From Plecoglossus altivelis (lineage: Eukaryota; Chordata; Actinopteri; Osmeriformes; Plecoglossidae): a stretch of DNA of 64,000 nucleotides. A program made the position numbers and the translations under genes. Of the stretch, positions 25,101 to 40,285 are shown piece after piece. Numbering within the stretch: position 1 is the first letter of the stretch; each line of letters starts with the position of its first letter. The notes beneath the pieces are model-generated. The model made no database searches and was not told the origin of the DNA. It saw only the letters and a program-made list of their open reading frames with translations. The stretch spans positions 7,843,575 to 7,907,574 of the forward strand of contig BROE01000022.1 of the NCBI GenBank assembly GCA_036571765.1, read 5' to 3'.

Positions 25101-27370
25101 TCCTCACATACACACACACACACATTGTACAAGTAGCACACACACATACGCATTGTGGAAATCGTATGCACGCGCACACACATGTATTCTACCCGGCAAG
25201 GCAAGGACAAAGATGGAATTAGACTAAATGGAGTATGATGCCACTGTTGAGGCTGCTGATCTGATGTCATTGAGCTAATCTACAACGAGGCTCATCTAAT
25301 TGGCTGTTGAGAAGACAGCCAATTTACACTGTGATTAATTACTTTTAATAAGACAGAGAGAAAGGATGAGGGTCATCTGTCTCTGCCGTGAGGAGCTGGA
25401 GGACAGTGTGGTGAGGACGGAGGACGACAAGGCTCGACGCTACTGCAGTAGCTCTTCCTGGTTGTGCTTCATGCCAGCCTTTAAACAGCCAATGGAGTGG
25501 AGGGTCAAGTCAGAGGGCGAGGCCGGACGGTAGCTGTCTCAGACACGTTCTGTTCTGCCTCGGGTCTTGACAGACTGCTTGTATACCTGACTGAGTTATT
25601 TCTCAGTGATGAGAAATAAATGAGACCCCCTACCACACACACAACCAAAAACGCAAACCCGTCAGGAGTCCGTTGTTAGGCAGGGGTGGGGGCAGCGTGA
25701 CAGTGCATACCACAGCAGACAGGCCCAGTAGGTGGCTCCTGTGAGGTTCTAGTGATTTATTTACCTCTGTGTGTGTGTATGTGTGTGTGTATATATGTGT
25801 GTGTGGTGGGGGGTTTGTGTAGATGTAGACCTTATATCCCTTCATACAAGCTGTCTCCACGCTGTGTAAACCTACTAAAGCCTGGATAAAGCCTAGATCA
25901 AGTATCTGCTGAACAAGGAAGCCCACTGCCATTCCTCACACACTAACCATCTAAGGTGATACTCAATCAAGGAAATCACGTGTTTATAAAGCTTCTGTCT
26001 GGCTGTTTAATCTTTTTGATTGGCTGAAAAAAGCCATTCCACTCAAGGTGATTGGCTGGTCTCATTCAGTCCTCTCTGTCTTTCTCTCAGGCACTGTCAG
26101 CCTGTTTACACAATGCCCACACAGTGTTGCCCTGACCACTCTGCCCACATGGCCGCCACTCTGACAACAACCAGCACCCACTCTGTGGCACTCTGCCAGG
26201 ATGGTCTCTCAGGAAATAGCCAGGAAAAGAGAAAGAGAGATGGAGCGAGGCAAAAAAAAGAGAAGAAAGAGATAAAGAGGCGCAGACTGGGCATGTAACT
26301 ATCATGGCCCCACCGTCCTCCCTCTCCCTTCAGCTCACCCACCTCTCCTCTCTCTGCCTTTCATCACGTTCTGTGTTTGTCCATCACCTCTGCTTGTGAC
26401 ACCTCTGTTTATCTTTCTGTTTCCCATCAAACGCTTTGCCACGCGTTCTCTGCTAACAAATAGTGGGTCACTCCTTTTCGCTGCCTGCCCTCCCCACCTC
26501 TCCTGCTCTGTCTCTGTCTCTCTCCTTCTCCCTCCTCTGTCCTATCTTCAGCAGGGCCCAGGGGACCCTCTCAGCAGTCCCCCAGGGGAGCTCTTATCCC
26601 CAACAATGACACACTTCCAAGTCAAGGGGATGGATCTTACATAATAGCTACAACTTCTGTTGTTCTTCCAGCAGCACTCTCTCTCTCACGCGCTTGCTCT
26701 GTCTGTCTCTCTGTGTTCTGCCTCTGTGTCTGTCCTATTTTTCTGCTTGTGACCTGTCTGTCTGCTCGTGTCCTGTCTCTCTGCTTGTGACCTGTCTCAC
26801 TGCTCGTGACCTGTCTCTGTGCTTGTGACCTGTCTTCCTGCTTGTGACCTGTCTTTCTGCTTGTGGCCTGTCTCCCTGCTTGCGACCTGTCTTTCTGCTT
26901 GTGACCAGTCTCCCTGCTTGTGACCTGTCTTTCTGCTTGTGACCTGTCTCCCTGCTTGTGACCTGTCTTTCTGCTTGTGACCTGTCTTTCTGCTTGTGAC
27001 ATGTCTCACTGCTCGTGACCTGTCTTCCTGCTCGTGACCTGTCTCTATTCTTGTGACCTGTCTTTCTGCTTGTGACCTTTTCCACTGCTTGTGACCTGTC
27101 TCACTGCTCGTGAACTGTCTTTCTGTTTGTGACCTGTCTCTATTCTTGTGACCTGTCTCTCTGCTTGTGGCATGTCTCCCTGCTTGTGTCCAGTATAACC
27201 TCTTTAGTCCAGTCTCTCTTCTTGTGTCCTGTATCTCTGTTTGTATGTCTCTGTTTGAGTGTTCTAACCAGAGCTGATTGGCTCCAGCACCACAGCTGTG
27301 GCATAGGCAGACAGAAAAAGAGAGAGGGTTCAGGGAGAGGAAAGAGAGAGAGAGAGTATGAGAGTGACAA

Positions 27371-27424
<54 letters not shown>

Positions 27425-30400
27425 CAGAGAGACAGAGCTACAGAACCCTGCCAAGACCGGTCAACCTCCAGATATTACTTGAGACAGCTGAGTGGTCTAT
27501 TCTTGTTTTGACTGTGGGAAAAAACGAAATGAAAAGAGGAAGAAAAAAAATAGGAACAAAAGTAGGAAAGAACAAAAGAAAGTGTGAAACATCTACTGTG
27601 CACAGTAAGAAGAAAAGGGAGAGCAGGAAAATATTGGGATGGAGGGGTGACAGAGAAAGTTATCTGGAAGAACGCATCACATGCACATGCAGCTGAGGTG
27701 TTTGCTAAACGGGTCGATAAATCATTCAGACAAACGTCAACACTGAGGATGCAGGAGGGGGTGAGATGGGGAATTTTGAATAATTAATTGTCGAGAAGTA
27801 GTATGCGCGTATGTGTCTGTGTATGTATGTCTAAAAGTTGAATCCAGCCGCAACATCTCAACGGTCCAATGCAGTCATTCTGACGAGCACCAGCCAAGAG
27901 TGCAGTTACGCAACTTCCACACAGCGCCATGATGCGAGTGACATTTCAGAGAAGAGTTTGGGCTCCTTATTCTAAGCAAATGCAACTCGCACACAAAGCC
28001 ACTGCTGCCTAGCAACTTCAGGTGAAACAGGATGTGAGATTCTGACAAACGCAATTGGCCTTTTCTTACATTTTCATATCAAATGCAGCCATTTTCAATG
28101 GCTTGAAGACAGGACTCTTCATTTCATCTGCCACACTAGTGAAAGTGCTGCTCCCTGAGAAGACAAGACAATCGAATACGGTCCTGCCTTCAGGCCAGCC
28201 CAAACGCTCAGGACCAAACCTCAAGATCAAACATCCCGCTTTCAAATCGAAATGAAGTGTTCCGGACCTCAGACGCAGCACAGAGCGGTCCAGAGGTCCA
28301 AAGGTCCAAAGCGTGGAAGCTGATTGGAGATCAGTCTCTAGGGAGCTCACTGCTTTGCTCCAGTGACTCTTGGCCGATCGGTCGCTGATCTTAGGGAGGC
28401 TCTTATATTAATGCTATCAGTCAGGGGATGGCTGCAGGAGAGGAGCAGAAGACATGAAGAGATGGGGAACTTTGAAAAAAGGGAGATGAAGCTTAAGGAG
28501 CAGCGAGTAAGGTGATCTGAAGGAAGGAAAGAAGGAAGGAAGGAAGGAAGGAAGGAAGGAAGGAAGGAAGGAAGGAAGGAAAGAAAGAAAGAAAGAAAGG
28601 AAGAAGGAAGGCGAAGCTAGAGGAGGAATGGCAGGGAGGGGAGGAGGATGTAGAGGAGGAAGGAACGATCGTCTCCGCAGGGGACAAATGTGTCTGAGGT
28701 CAGAACACAACAGGGCACCACTATGACCTCATACTCCACACACCCTCAATGAACACACATACACAAACACACTTGCTCATGACGCACACACACAAAAGCA
28801 AGCATGGTCTGGAGCAACTGTGAGCCACTGTGCACAAGAGCACACGCACCAATGCTCTCCGCACTGGCCCATGAGTCTGGTATCTGAGCACTGAAAGACT
28901 TGTTTGTATTCAAAGAAAAGTGTGTGAAAGTATTTTTTCTGAGTGTGTTTCTATGCACAAACCCCAAACACATTACCCCACCCAGTCACACAAATGCACA
29001 TGTGCATGCACACACACGCACATACACAGACCTACCCCCTTCCTGCTCATCTAACCCCCCAGCTGTGTGTGTGTCACACCCATTTCCTGTGTGAGAGGCA
29101 GTGACAGGGAGTAACTACTGTGGCAGACTACTGATGCCTCACAGGCAAAGTACACACACACACACACATGCTACACACACAATTCCAGACACTGTACTCT
29201 CTCGCACATACATCGAAAAAATCTCTCTCTCTCTCTTTTCGCAGTGAGCTCCTGAACCAACCTAAGCCTGATCTTAAACAGAAGGCCATAGAAGGCCTCG
29301 CTGATGTGAAGTGTGTGTGCGTGTGTCAAACCCAGTCTGTAAACAGAACAGCAGTAGCAGGCTAGATGGGTCCTGTTTCTGAAAAGATTGATCCCAGAAG
29401 ACTTTCTGCTGGTCAGGCTCTGGCTCCAATATCTGTCCCCACAGAATGTCAACATGCCCAAACAGCAGGAAACATGCAGCTTTCAAACAGGTACACGTGC
29501 GGCAACAAACACACGACATAAACAAACAAGTCTCTTGGCATCCCTCCCCTTCTCCTATCGTTTCGATGTCTCGCTCTGTCCATCTTTGACCTTCTTATCG
29601 CCTCCAGTCCTTTTCTTCCAGCCAATGTTTCTTCTCGTCGCTTGTTTGGCTTCCAACACCCTTCCTTGCTTAAGAACAGATGGGAACTCTCTTAGTGCCT
29701 TGTCTACAGTGGCCTTTCATGGATACTGAATAACAAAGAATCGAAATGTTGATGAAGTACACATTGTTGCAGGACAGGACAATGTCTTGTTGCTTTTCGA
29801 GTACCAGATGTCCCTTTTTAACACACAAACAAGACACTGCTCTCAACTAATAAACGGTCTCCAGATCTGTGGCAAGGCTGGGGGCAGGACTTTGGGGGGT
29901 AGGACTAGGGCAGGAGATGGGGCTGGGGTCTGAGTCTGTAATACCACCATTGACAAAACCGTTTGAGGGTTAAGGCTGTTATTTAATTCATTCATGAAAT
30001 GACCGGATTGTGAATGTTATGTCTGCAAAAAAAGTGGTCTGCTTCTTGTGCAGAGTAACTGTTGACTCAAAGTGACCTGGGAGGTTTGTCATTGTAACCA
30101 GCCAGAGAAAACAACCACATCTGTGAGCATGGATTAGTTATGAGTCATTCTGTATGCACAATGTACTGTGTAACAAACTGATTATATAGTGTGGTTAGGA
30201 GTATCCGGCAAACATCTAAATTGTTACTCTAATGTCCCATTTGAAAAGTATGTTGTTCTGCTTCTATGCTTTATGCTTTAAGATATCTCAAAGCTTACGT
30301 TAATGTGGGAAATGCAAGGGATGGAATGCAGGAAAGAAAAGATGGAATGAATGGTAGAAGGAAATAGGGAGAGATGGAGAGAGGGGTGACAAGGAAGAGG

Positions 30401-33400
30401 AAGGCAGTAATGTTCCGTTTAGAGGACAGGGTCTTGAACCATCGTCGGACATCTTCCTTTCAATATAAACTGTGCTTGATGTGTAATTAGCAGCTATCTG
30501 GGCGAACCCTCTGAAGACTTGCTCAGTGTAAACACTTAGTGACATCAACACAGTGGGAGAGAGAGGGGGGAGAGAGATGATAGCAAGAAATCTAAATGGA
30601 AAGATGAGCGAGAGACAGATACAAAGGATGAGGGAAAGAGAGCTTAGGGTACAAGAGGCGGAGAGATACAATATGTACATACGTATATACTGTATATGTG
30701 TGGAGAGATAGAAAGAAAGAGAGAGATAGAGTGGGTTAAATTAAATGGCGAAAGAAAAGCAAAGCAAGATCTTTAAGACCCTTATCTGAGGGAGAGGAAA
30801 GGAGAAGAGATGGAAGTGGCCTTGGGAGAGAACAAGAGAGGCAGAGAGTGAAGGAGTATGTTTGTGTGTATTTCAGAGAGAGCGATAAGAGGTAGAGAGA
30901 GAGAGAATAACAGAGAGAGGGAGAAAGAGGGAGTTTTTGGTTGACAGTCAGGGGACAGCTGTGAGCAGACAGAAAGGAGGGAGGGGAGGAGGTAGGAGGG
31001 GTTGTCTGAGCCAGATGGGCCAGGATGGACTAGGGCCAGATTCAGGGGCATAGAGGGCTAGACCAGGTCCAGAGGGGGCACCTCCAGGCCACCACGTCTC
31101 AGCTGAGATCGTGGGCTCGGTCTGGAGGTAGGGTTGAGGCTACAGCTGGAGCTGAGGCTAGGGATGATGGGGAAGAGGATGAAGATGAGGCTGACAATCC
31201 GAATTAGGATGAGGTTTAGGATGAGGCTTACATCCTCGTGTTCTGCCTCCTGTGAGATGAAACGACTCTATGGAGAGAGAGCCATCATTTATTATGAGTG
31301 GTGAATATGCATTTGATAACACACAAGTGATGCAAATCAAGCATACATTAAAAAACATGAAGAGCTCGGTTTCTGTCCCGTAACGAGAGGGTTGTATGCA
31401 CAACATCAATAGAGAAAGAGAAAGAGAGGGATATGAGGAATGGAAGGAAGAAAAAGAGGGCAGCCAGGGTATTGATGGATGTGGGGAGAAGGGGAGAAGA
31501 GACAGGTGGAAAGGCGGACATCGAGAGAGGGAGCGAGGGTGGGAGGGAGAGAGAGAGAGAGATGGAACAAGAGATTATAGATGTCATTATATTATTGCTT
31601 TGGCAAGCATTGAGAGGAGAATGGGGACAGAGGGAGAGAGTGAGAGAGAAAGAGACGGCAAGAAAGAGAGATAGAAAATAGGGAAATATACAGTCCCAGA
31701 AAGAACGATAAATAAAGGGAGAGAGAGGGATAAAGGGAAATATAGGTCATTGGAGCAAATAGCACACAACTTTGTCAGCAGATCTGATGACTGAACCGTT
31801 CAAACGTCCCCATATGTGACAGGAGCACTACCACGTACACACACACACGCACAGACAAACACATGGACACACATCCTTCGGTACGGGTGCATACATGTAT
31901 GGAGTGGAATAATGCTGGCTATCACACTGGTCAAATATACCTTCCTATCTAAAGCTTCCAGTTCACACTGAGCCCATTAAGTTTTTAGATGAGGTGTGTG
32001 GAGTCAGTCAGGGCTATATATACACACACTATCTGTAACTGTGACAAGATGCTTTAACATAGTAACGCTTTTAAAAAGAGGAAGTGCATCTAGATGTGAC
32101 TGTACTCTATGTGTGTGTGTGTGTGAGTGCTTGTGTGTGTGTGTGTGTGTGTGTGTGCGTTCACTCATCTGTGTGATGTGGGAGTATGTGTGCGTAGAGA
32201 GAGAGAGAGCATTAGGGGTTCCAGAAGTGGAAGGGCAGAAAGCGAGAGTTTTACAGGGGTGCCAAGGGGGTGTGCCAAGGGTGCAAGGTGACAAGGCAGA
32301 ACATGGGCCCACACTGATGTTTGTTTTCCCTCCATGAAAAAGGCCTTACATAATACGATCAGCTTATGTAACGTATGGGAGACGCGCACACACTTCTCCC
32401 ACTTCCCCTCCCTCCCTTGTTCCTCTATCCCCCCTTGGAGGGATGACATCCTCTGCAGACCTAGCTCAGCCGAGGCTGTTCGCACACACGCGCACACGCG
32501 CACACGCGCACGCACACACAGGTTGTCTCACAGAGACAGAGTAAATTAGAAGAGAGGGCAGACCAGTTTTTACATACACAGTTACACATAAACAAGAACA
32601 TGATAAACAAACTGATGCACTTAACACAAATTTGCTAATCTAAACGCTACATTTAGTCTGCAGGACTATAGATATACAAAATACACAAAGCCTCCCATTC
32701 ACATAGCGCATGCACAGGCACACACAGAGAAAAAATACACGCACACATGTAGACACACCACTGTGCCCCCTGCTTAGATGGGGTCCTGGCCGGATGTAGT
32801 GTTTGGTGTGTGTGTGCGTGTTCATATACTTGTGTGTGTGTGTGTGTGCGTGCGTGCGTGTGTGTGAAGGACAGAGAGGGATGAAGGCAACGTGGGAAAA
32901 CAGCTCAGAGAGACACAGTCTGTTCAGAGTTCCCACACTAGATCGCCTCACTATGGCAAGCCAAGAGGCTCACAAAACTCTGTCTAAAAAACAATATGCA
33001 ATGAAGATATACTGCATACTCTGGACATTTACAGAACTCTGTGAAGCCTGAATAGAGATAGATTGTGCTGTATGAACAGATTGTTCTCACAATTCAGACA
33101 GTTCATTCCAGTCTTCCCTAAACTGCAGTACAATCAATCAAGTCTAATGGCTTCTTATCAGCATGGCAGTCTTGGAACGTACATACCATCCTAAACACAC
33201 ATAACACTTACAAAGCTGCAATACATACTCTATACATGTACCCTCAACTCATTATGCCCATCTTCTATTCTGAAGTCTACACAAAGTCTATACAGACCTG
33301 GTCTCTTCTCCAGCTGTAATCACAGTCTATATTCGCTCACAGGAAGGCAGAATATGGTCTCACACTCTCTCTCCGCGACACACACACACACATACATCCA

Positions 33401-36400
33401 TACACAAAGCACACACAAAGCACAAACACACATTCAGCAAGCAATCACCCTCCCACAGCCTCCCATAATCAACAGTTCTTACGTCAGGTTGTCAACCGCT
33501 GCTCGAGTGGGTGCCATTATTTAACACCAGGGATGCATAATCAGGACAAGGGTGGGGGGGAGGTGTTTGTTAATGTAGCCATCACCATGGAGACCAGATC
33601 AGCGTTAGAGCCTGTGAGTGATGGAGGGGCATGGATGAGGTGAACAGTTTGAACCCAGCAAGGGGAAGCCAGAAAGGGGTTGGGAAAGGTGATGAGGCCC
33701 GTAGGGGCCTGGGGTAGGGGAATCCCTCACCGGTCATTAATCTGTCTCGGTCTCCCAGGCCGCTAACACCTCTCCACCTCGCTGTCTTTACGTCACCCTC
33801 TCTTCTCTGTGTCCCTGCAACCGCTGGAAATGTCCTCTATTCTGGCATTCACATCGGCAAAGCAGCGTTCGGACACTAAATCTATGCAATCTGAACAGCA
33901 GGACGCCCACTTAGCCAGGCCGCCTGCTTGCAAGCAGCCGTGCTGGAACCAAGGCTTTATGACCCAGAGAAACAGAAGAGTACAGACTTTATGAGCAGAG
34001 AAAGAGAGAACGTATAGTTTATGGCTGGGCAGAGATGGAAACACATTAAACGGAACAGCCAATAGGGGCTGGTCTGAACGTGGGACTTGGGGTGGAGCAG
34101 AGAGACGTGAGCGCGGTGAGCACAACAGACTCAACTGGCCGGTGAACAGAATGGCCGCCATGCCAACACCCACGCTCAGCCGTAACACATCGGTACAGTA
34201 TGTGTTACAGGAGCAGCCCTGGACCACAAGAGCACGATATTGAGGGTACATTCGGGGCAACTCTGCCTTTGCATTGACGTTTTGCGCTTCCACCTCCACA
34301 GCCTTCCTTACATGGATGTCCAGTAGAGGATCAATCCTATCTTCCTCTCTCTGTCGCTCTCGCCGTCTTTGTGTCTTCCTCTCCTCTCGTTCGGTCAGTG
34401 GGAGGCACGCGCAACGCAGTAACGAGAACGCACAAAGGTGTCTGCAGGAGACATGCAGTACTTTCATCAGCCTGCCTGCAGAATAGTTACCATGGAAATA
34501 AGGGGCAGGAGAGGCACAGGGATGCCTTGCAATCCACAGAGCCACCAAGACCAAGTTTATTCAATCCGAAGGCCTTATTGGATTGGATCTAAAGATACGG
34601 TGCCCACTCCACTTTACTGAATAGAAGCCGGCGCCAGCACTCAGCGCTGTTTCCACCGCTTCCTCTGCAACTTTGACACTACTCATAACAGACATCGCTC
34701 ACAGAACAGACATCGCTACAAATAACAGTTACTACAACTCATAACGTGCTCCGTGTACACAGTCGAGCGTACAGGGAGAGAGAACACTATTGACAAATAT
34801 TCCACCGAATAAAATCCCCTCGAGTAAATACTAGGGTACGTAAAAAATACAAACACAGTAAGACAAGCACACACAGGGTTTGGTCTCGCTCTCCGTCTCT
34901 GCATGGGTTGTTGAAATTCAGAGACAGAGACAATCTTATCCTTCATCCAATCACAACAGTGACAGCTGGAGGCACCGGCACCATGGAAACCAGGCAAGCC
35001 CCCATCTTCTTCAATCATCGCCACACGCAGCCGTTTCCCATTATGCATCATGTATCTTTTGGCACCACTGGGGACCCACCCCACCCTCCCCTCTAAACCC
35101 CTCCCCTCTGAGCGGCAGCCGACAGGCATCAGCAGAGACACTTCGTCTAATCGACAGATCCCTCTGAACCCCCCCCCCCCCCCCCCCACAGGTGAGATGA
35201 TCACCTTTAAAGCACCCTCCTCTTTCACACAACATTCCGGACTGTGTATATTGACATGCGTGTGTACTAACAGAGCAGACAGCATTGCGTGTTTGACCTG
35301 GCAAAAACTGACCTGATTGATTACCTTCTTAAGTCTTCGGTACGGTACCCCTAGACTCAAAACATAGAAAACAGAGACAAGATTCTCGTCGAGCGAAATC
35401 GTGTCATTGTTGCCCAATGGACCTCTGTCACACTTGGCTGAGCAGGTAAGGTTTGTCTGCTCTGGGATGTTAAACACTTCTGACACACAAACACAAACAC
35501 TGTCACCTTCATCTGCAATTAAGGGCTGTTGTGGAGAATTTGCATTCATCTGTTGGTCATGCCTGAGTAATGTACCATTGACAAGCTTGAGGCAAACCAG
35601 GTTCTTGCAGCAGATAAACAATCTGAGATAAAAGCTAGGCATTCTAGATGAATGCCTGGCAGAGTCCAAATAAATTGAGCATAAGTTAAACTACACTGTT
35701 GATTGCAAAAACAAAAAAAAGTGTTTTGTTTGCAATGCGAAAATAGGTGTTTGATGTTTCTCAAGACCATCTCATGTCATTTGAGAACACTGTGTTTCTT
35801 AACAATGTTGACATTAGTAAGACATCTTGACAAGGAAACCAGAAGGATGACAGAGAGTGTGTGTGTCGGGGGTAAGAGAGATAGAGAGGGAGGGAGAGAG
35901 GGAGAGAATGAGAGAGAGGAAGGGAGAGAGAGAGGGAGGGAGGGAGAGAGAGAGAAAAAATAACGAAAGTGCATGCTTGAGCGGAAGGGAAGACCAGGGA
36001 GAGGATATTGCCAGTGAGTTAAGAGATTTTTAAGGCCATGAATTGTCTGCTCGTACATACTACAGTGCTATCTAGTCCCTCTGCCGTCCATTACAACTGC
36101 GTGGAGGGGACAGGAGGACGGCTGCAGCAGATGAAGATGAGGACAGGGATGGAGAGGAAGGAAGATTAAAGAGAATCTAAACTACAGAGAAAAAGAGAAC
36201 GTGATCGATTGTTATGACTTCCCGGTCTTGATTCACCAACGACAGAGACGGGATGATGGACGACTGACGAAGGAAACAGGAAGAGCGATGAAGAAAGCAG
36301 AAATGCGAAGGCACCATGAGCAAAAAAAGAGAAAGACGGAGAGAGAAAGTAATGTACAGTTTGACATAGGTGACACTAGGACTGGAGAGAAGGTGGTATT

Positions 36401-36939
36401 AATGGGTAGGTGGGATGGGGGGGAAAGGGGGGAGGGAGAGTGGACAAAGAGAGGGGTGAGGATGGAGGGAGCAGTGGCAGAGGGGTGTGAGCAGCAGCCC
36501 TGTGGAAGGAGACAGAGTGACAGGCGGAGGTGGAGATAGAGAGGACAGATTAGTGTGTAGGCAGACTGGGATAAATGCTAAATAAATCAGGCAGCGCTGC
36601 AGCTAAGTGTGACTGAAATGTTTACGATAGGCCAGCATAATAGAGACAGACAGGAAGGCGAGAGAGCAAGCGAAACAGAGGGAGAGAGAGGGGATGTGGG
36701 GAGAGAGAACGAGAATGAGGGGAAGGAGAGTGTTTAAAACAAAACATATTACAAATGACTTGGTGTCTCCTGAAAGGAATCCAGGGAGTGGGAGACTGCA
36801 ACGGGGAGAGAGCTAGACAACGGGACCGAAAGAGGAAGGGAGGATCAACTGGCAGAGCAGACAGGCAAACCAAACCCAGGCTGACATCAATAGACAGTGG
36901 TATCTAAGGTCAGATTATACTGCATGTGTATGCATGCGT

Positions 36940-36983
<44 letters not shown>

Positions 36984-38596
36984 CAGTGTCTTTATATGCA
37001 GGTGTGTGTGCGCAAGTATAAATGTGTGCCAGTTTGTGTGTGTGTGTGTGTGTGGGGGGGGGGGGTGGAGGGTTTGCAGGTATGCATGCATGCATGTTTG
37101 ATTGCTTACACCTGCTCCCATGTGATAGCAAACGGCGCCAGCTACGTCATGTCCACCCCAGATACGAGTCTGCCTTTACTCATCAACTAATGGGGCAAGA
37201 TACACGGCACCATGAGTGTTCCTTATCACACACACCCACCACACACGAGTCAAAAGAATGATACGAACACCCACTCTTGCTTAGCGCCTGATTTCATTGA
37301 AGAATTCATGTCGATAAAACACGAGAGAACAGATGCCTAAGAATCCTTCCTTGTCTTTTCTCTGTTTGTTATGTGGCCTCCATGTTTTGTGTTGGGTGTT
37401 ATTGGACTGGGCCATATTGACAGTGCCTGATCAGATTACTTTATTAAGGTGATGGGAAGTCATCAATGCAGCATTTCAATGGTAATCAAGATAGTGGTCA
37501 GAGGGGATCAAAGTTACATGATGTCATTAGATCAGCGGGGGGAATATATGGATTTGGACTCTGTAGACTCTCTTACCTTAGGTATTGGGTGGTAACCAGT
37601 GCGAACCCTGCCAGTCAGGCTCCGGAAGATTCTGCGACTGCTAACTCATTGAACCCTTTGTCTCTCTCATGACTGCTGTCCAGTCAGGCAAATCACAGGT
37701 AATCATGATGTTCTGCTGCGTTGACGCAATCGCTTGTTGACATTCCCAGCAAATCTGTTAACATTGTCCCCAGAGGTTTGATATGTATCGCTGTCCTCCA
37801 ACCAAGACAGGTCCAATCAGGGTTGGACGGGGACTGAAGAAACGGCCTGGGACTTTGAAACGCAGACACAGCCGCGTTTATTTTTGTTTGTTTTTTTGCG
37901 TTCGGAAAAAAATCTCCTGACTGCCCTGACGGCCTGTCCGACCCTGGTTCTTCAAAACACTATCTGGTCACATTTCAAAGCAGACCTTTTGTTACACTGT
38001 CTGGCGAGAGAATGCACCCATGCATTGTTGATGTTGCACATAAGATTTGTCGTTAAACTGTTGCGATGTGGCAAGCGAAGACAGACTGTTCCTCTTATGG
38101 AAACCAAAACACAGTAGGACTTCTGCACTTCCAGTACTTCTGATGTACTTTGGTTATGCACTATTTACATGTCTTTGGGGATAAAAGCCTCTACTAACTG
38201 AATAAAAATAGTAAATGTAAATTTGAATTGCGCCCGAATTGGTCTTAAACTGTTTAATGTTATGGAGGCCATGTCACAGACACATAACTATCTCAGGGAA
38301 GAATGCCTTGGCATACAGTGATTAAAGGGGAGAAAACGAGAGATTGACAGAATGAAGAAAAAAAATTCTGATGGAATAAAAAACTGAAAGTGAACAAGGG
38401 GTTGTGGGGTGGACTATTTCTGGACTGAATAGGTCCTTAATGAAGCCTTGGTACCAACAGACCCTGTGTAGCAGATAGGAGAAGAAGAGAAGATATGCAC
38501 ATGCCAGAAAAACACTAATTACTCTAATTAGTGCTCATTCACAGCTGAATAGAAGCCCAGAGCTGTTTCTACATCACAGCACGGATGCTCTGTGTT

Positions 38597-38643
<47 letters not shown>

Positions 38644-39419
38644 ATGCGCAAAGAGAAGAGTTTCCCTCGGTTGCTTGCATGGAAAACATACTATTTACTT
38701 TATCGGACTGCCTGCTCATCTGATTCTCATTCATGCCAATCTGTGCCGAAAGAATCATGAGCATCGATATGGAGAAACTAGACCCAGAGATTACAACAGA
38801 TAAGGATGTACTTTCTGGCTCAGGATTATCACTCCTTTCCGTTGTTAATGTGCGATTGATCCCATCAAACCGCATAATCCTCATGAACAGTGCATCTTCT
38901 CTCATCTGAACTTGGAAAGCAACACGCATACACAGACAGACCAAAACATGATGGGCGATTGAAAGAAAGTAGGGGGTGGGGGGGGAAGAAGGGACAGAAA
39001 AACGAGGTCTCCACGGAAACCAACCAATTTGTCTCTGCAGTTCGGAGGTCAGAATTGAATCATAACGATGCCGATCCCCATGACATCAGTGGAAAAGCCA
39101 GACCCACCCTCTGTTGTGATACTCAAGCCAGGAGAGGTCGAGAAGAAATTGAAAAAGTATGTGGTGTGATTTAGGGATGGTCATTACAATATCAACCCAG
39201 TGTGCCAGTGCCACGCACAAGGAAGACACAGTGTACCAGTCATTCATTAGGCAACAAGTACACTGCCTGCTTGTGGTGAGTGCAGCCTTTGTGCTGGTTG
39301 AGGTCCAGTAAGGTTTGAATGCTGAGCCGGCTTGCCAGTTTTATGCTGTGATACGGATTACCTTTGGGGTTTGTTTTCCTACACACTGTGGCTACAGGCA
39401 GTCAGCTGAATCTCTCTCC

Positions 39420-39455
<36 letters not shown>

Positions 39456-40232
39456 CTCTTGCTCTCCCTCTCTCTCTGTCTCTTGCTCTCCCTCCCTCTC
39501 TCTCTCAGCTCATCTACTCTGCTCAATTCTTCTTCGACCTTTGACCTTAAGCACTGCCACTTCTGTGTTACCTCATGTTTGTTGTATTGGTTGTGTAACC
39601 ATGTGTGTTCGTGGTAGGGATTTTGTGCACGTGAGTATCTGTCCCTGCGTTGCCTGTCTGTGTGTGGTAATGCTTGAAAGACGTGTGAACTCATAATGTG
39701 TTTTTCAGAGTGTTAATTAGCTGGAGTCAGAGAGTGCTACAATGTGTTATTGCTGTGTCTCTACTCAACACACCCTTGGCTGGCGTAAGTAAACGTCACA
39801 GAACATTCTTCCTTTCAAAACTCATCTCTACTAACAAGTCCTCCAGGAGCCTGAGCAAGCTCTGTTGCTGGGGCAAACTCCCCAAATCTTGCCACGGCCC
39901 ATCTGGGAAAAAGGTCCCCCCTCCACATATATTTTGGGTGGGTGTCACAGGCACACTGGTTACCATGGAGGCCAAGTATCGTGCCTGGAATCTGTGCTAA
40001 ATGATGATGATGTCATAGAACTCCCGACAGCCTCACCGCATTCCTCCCTCCATACGAAGCTTCAGCTTACACACAGTAAGAGAGTGCAGTGTGCAGTTTT
40101 AACGTGAGAAGTTGAAAGTTCACAGGACATATATTTAAGTGGGCCATAAAGTTAGCAAGAGTAGACACAGCTGACATTAAAGAGTGGCGTGTCACGTTTA
40201 TGCTTTGTTAGGGGGTGTTTGCATTAGTGTGA

Positions 40233-40285
<53 letters not shown>

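Noticed and set aside
26637..27085. Three overlapping minus-strand frames of 70-121 codons, rich in Gln/Arg/Lys
   Set aside because: They are the same 19-bp tandem repeat read in different registers.
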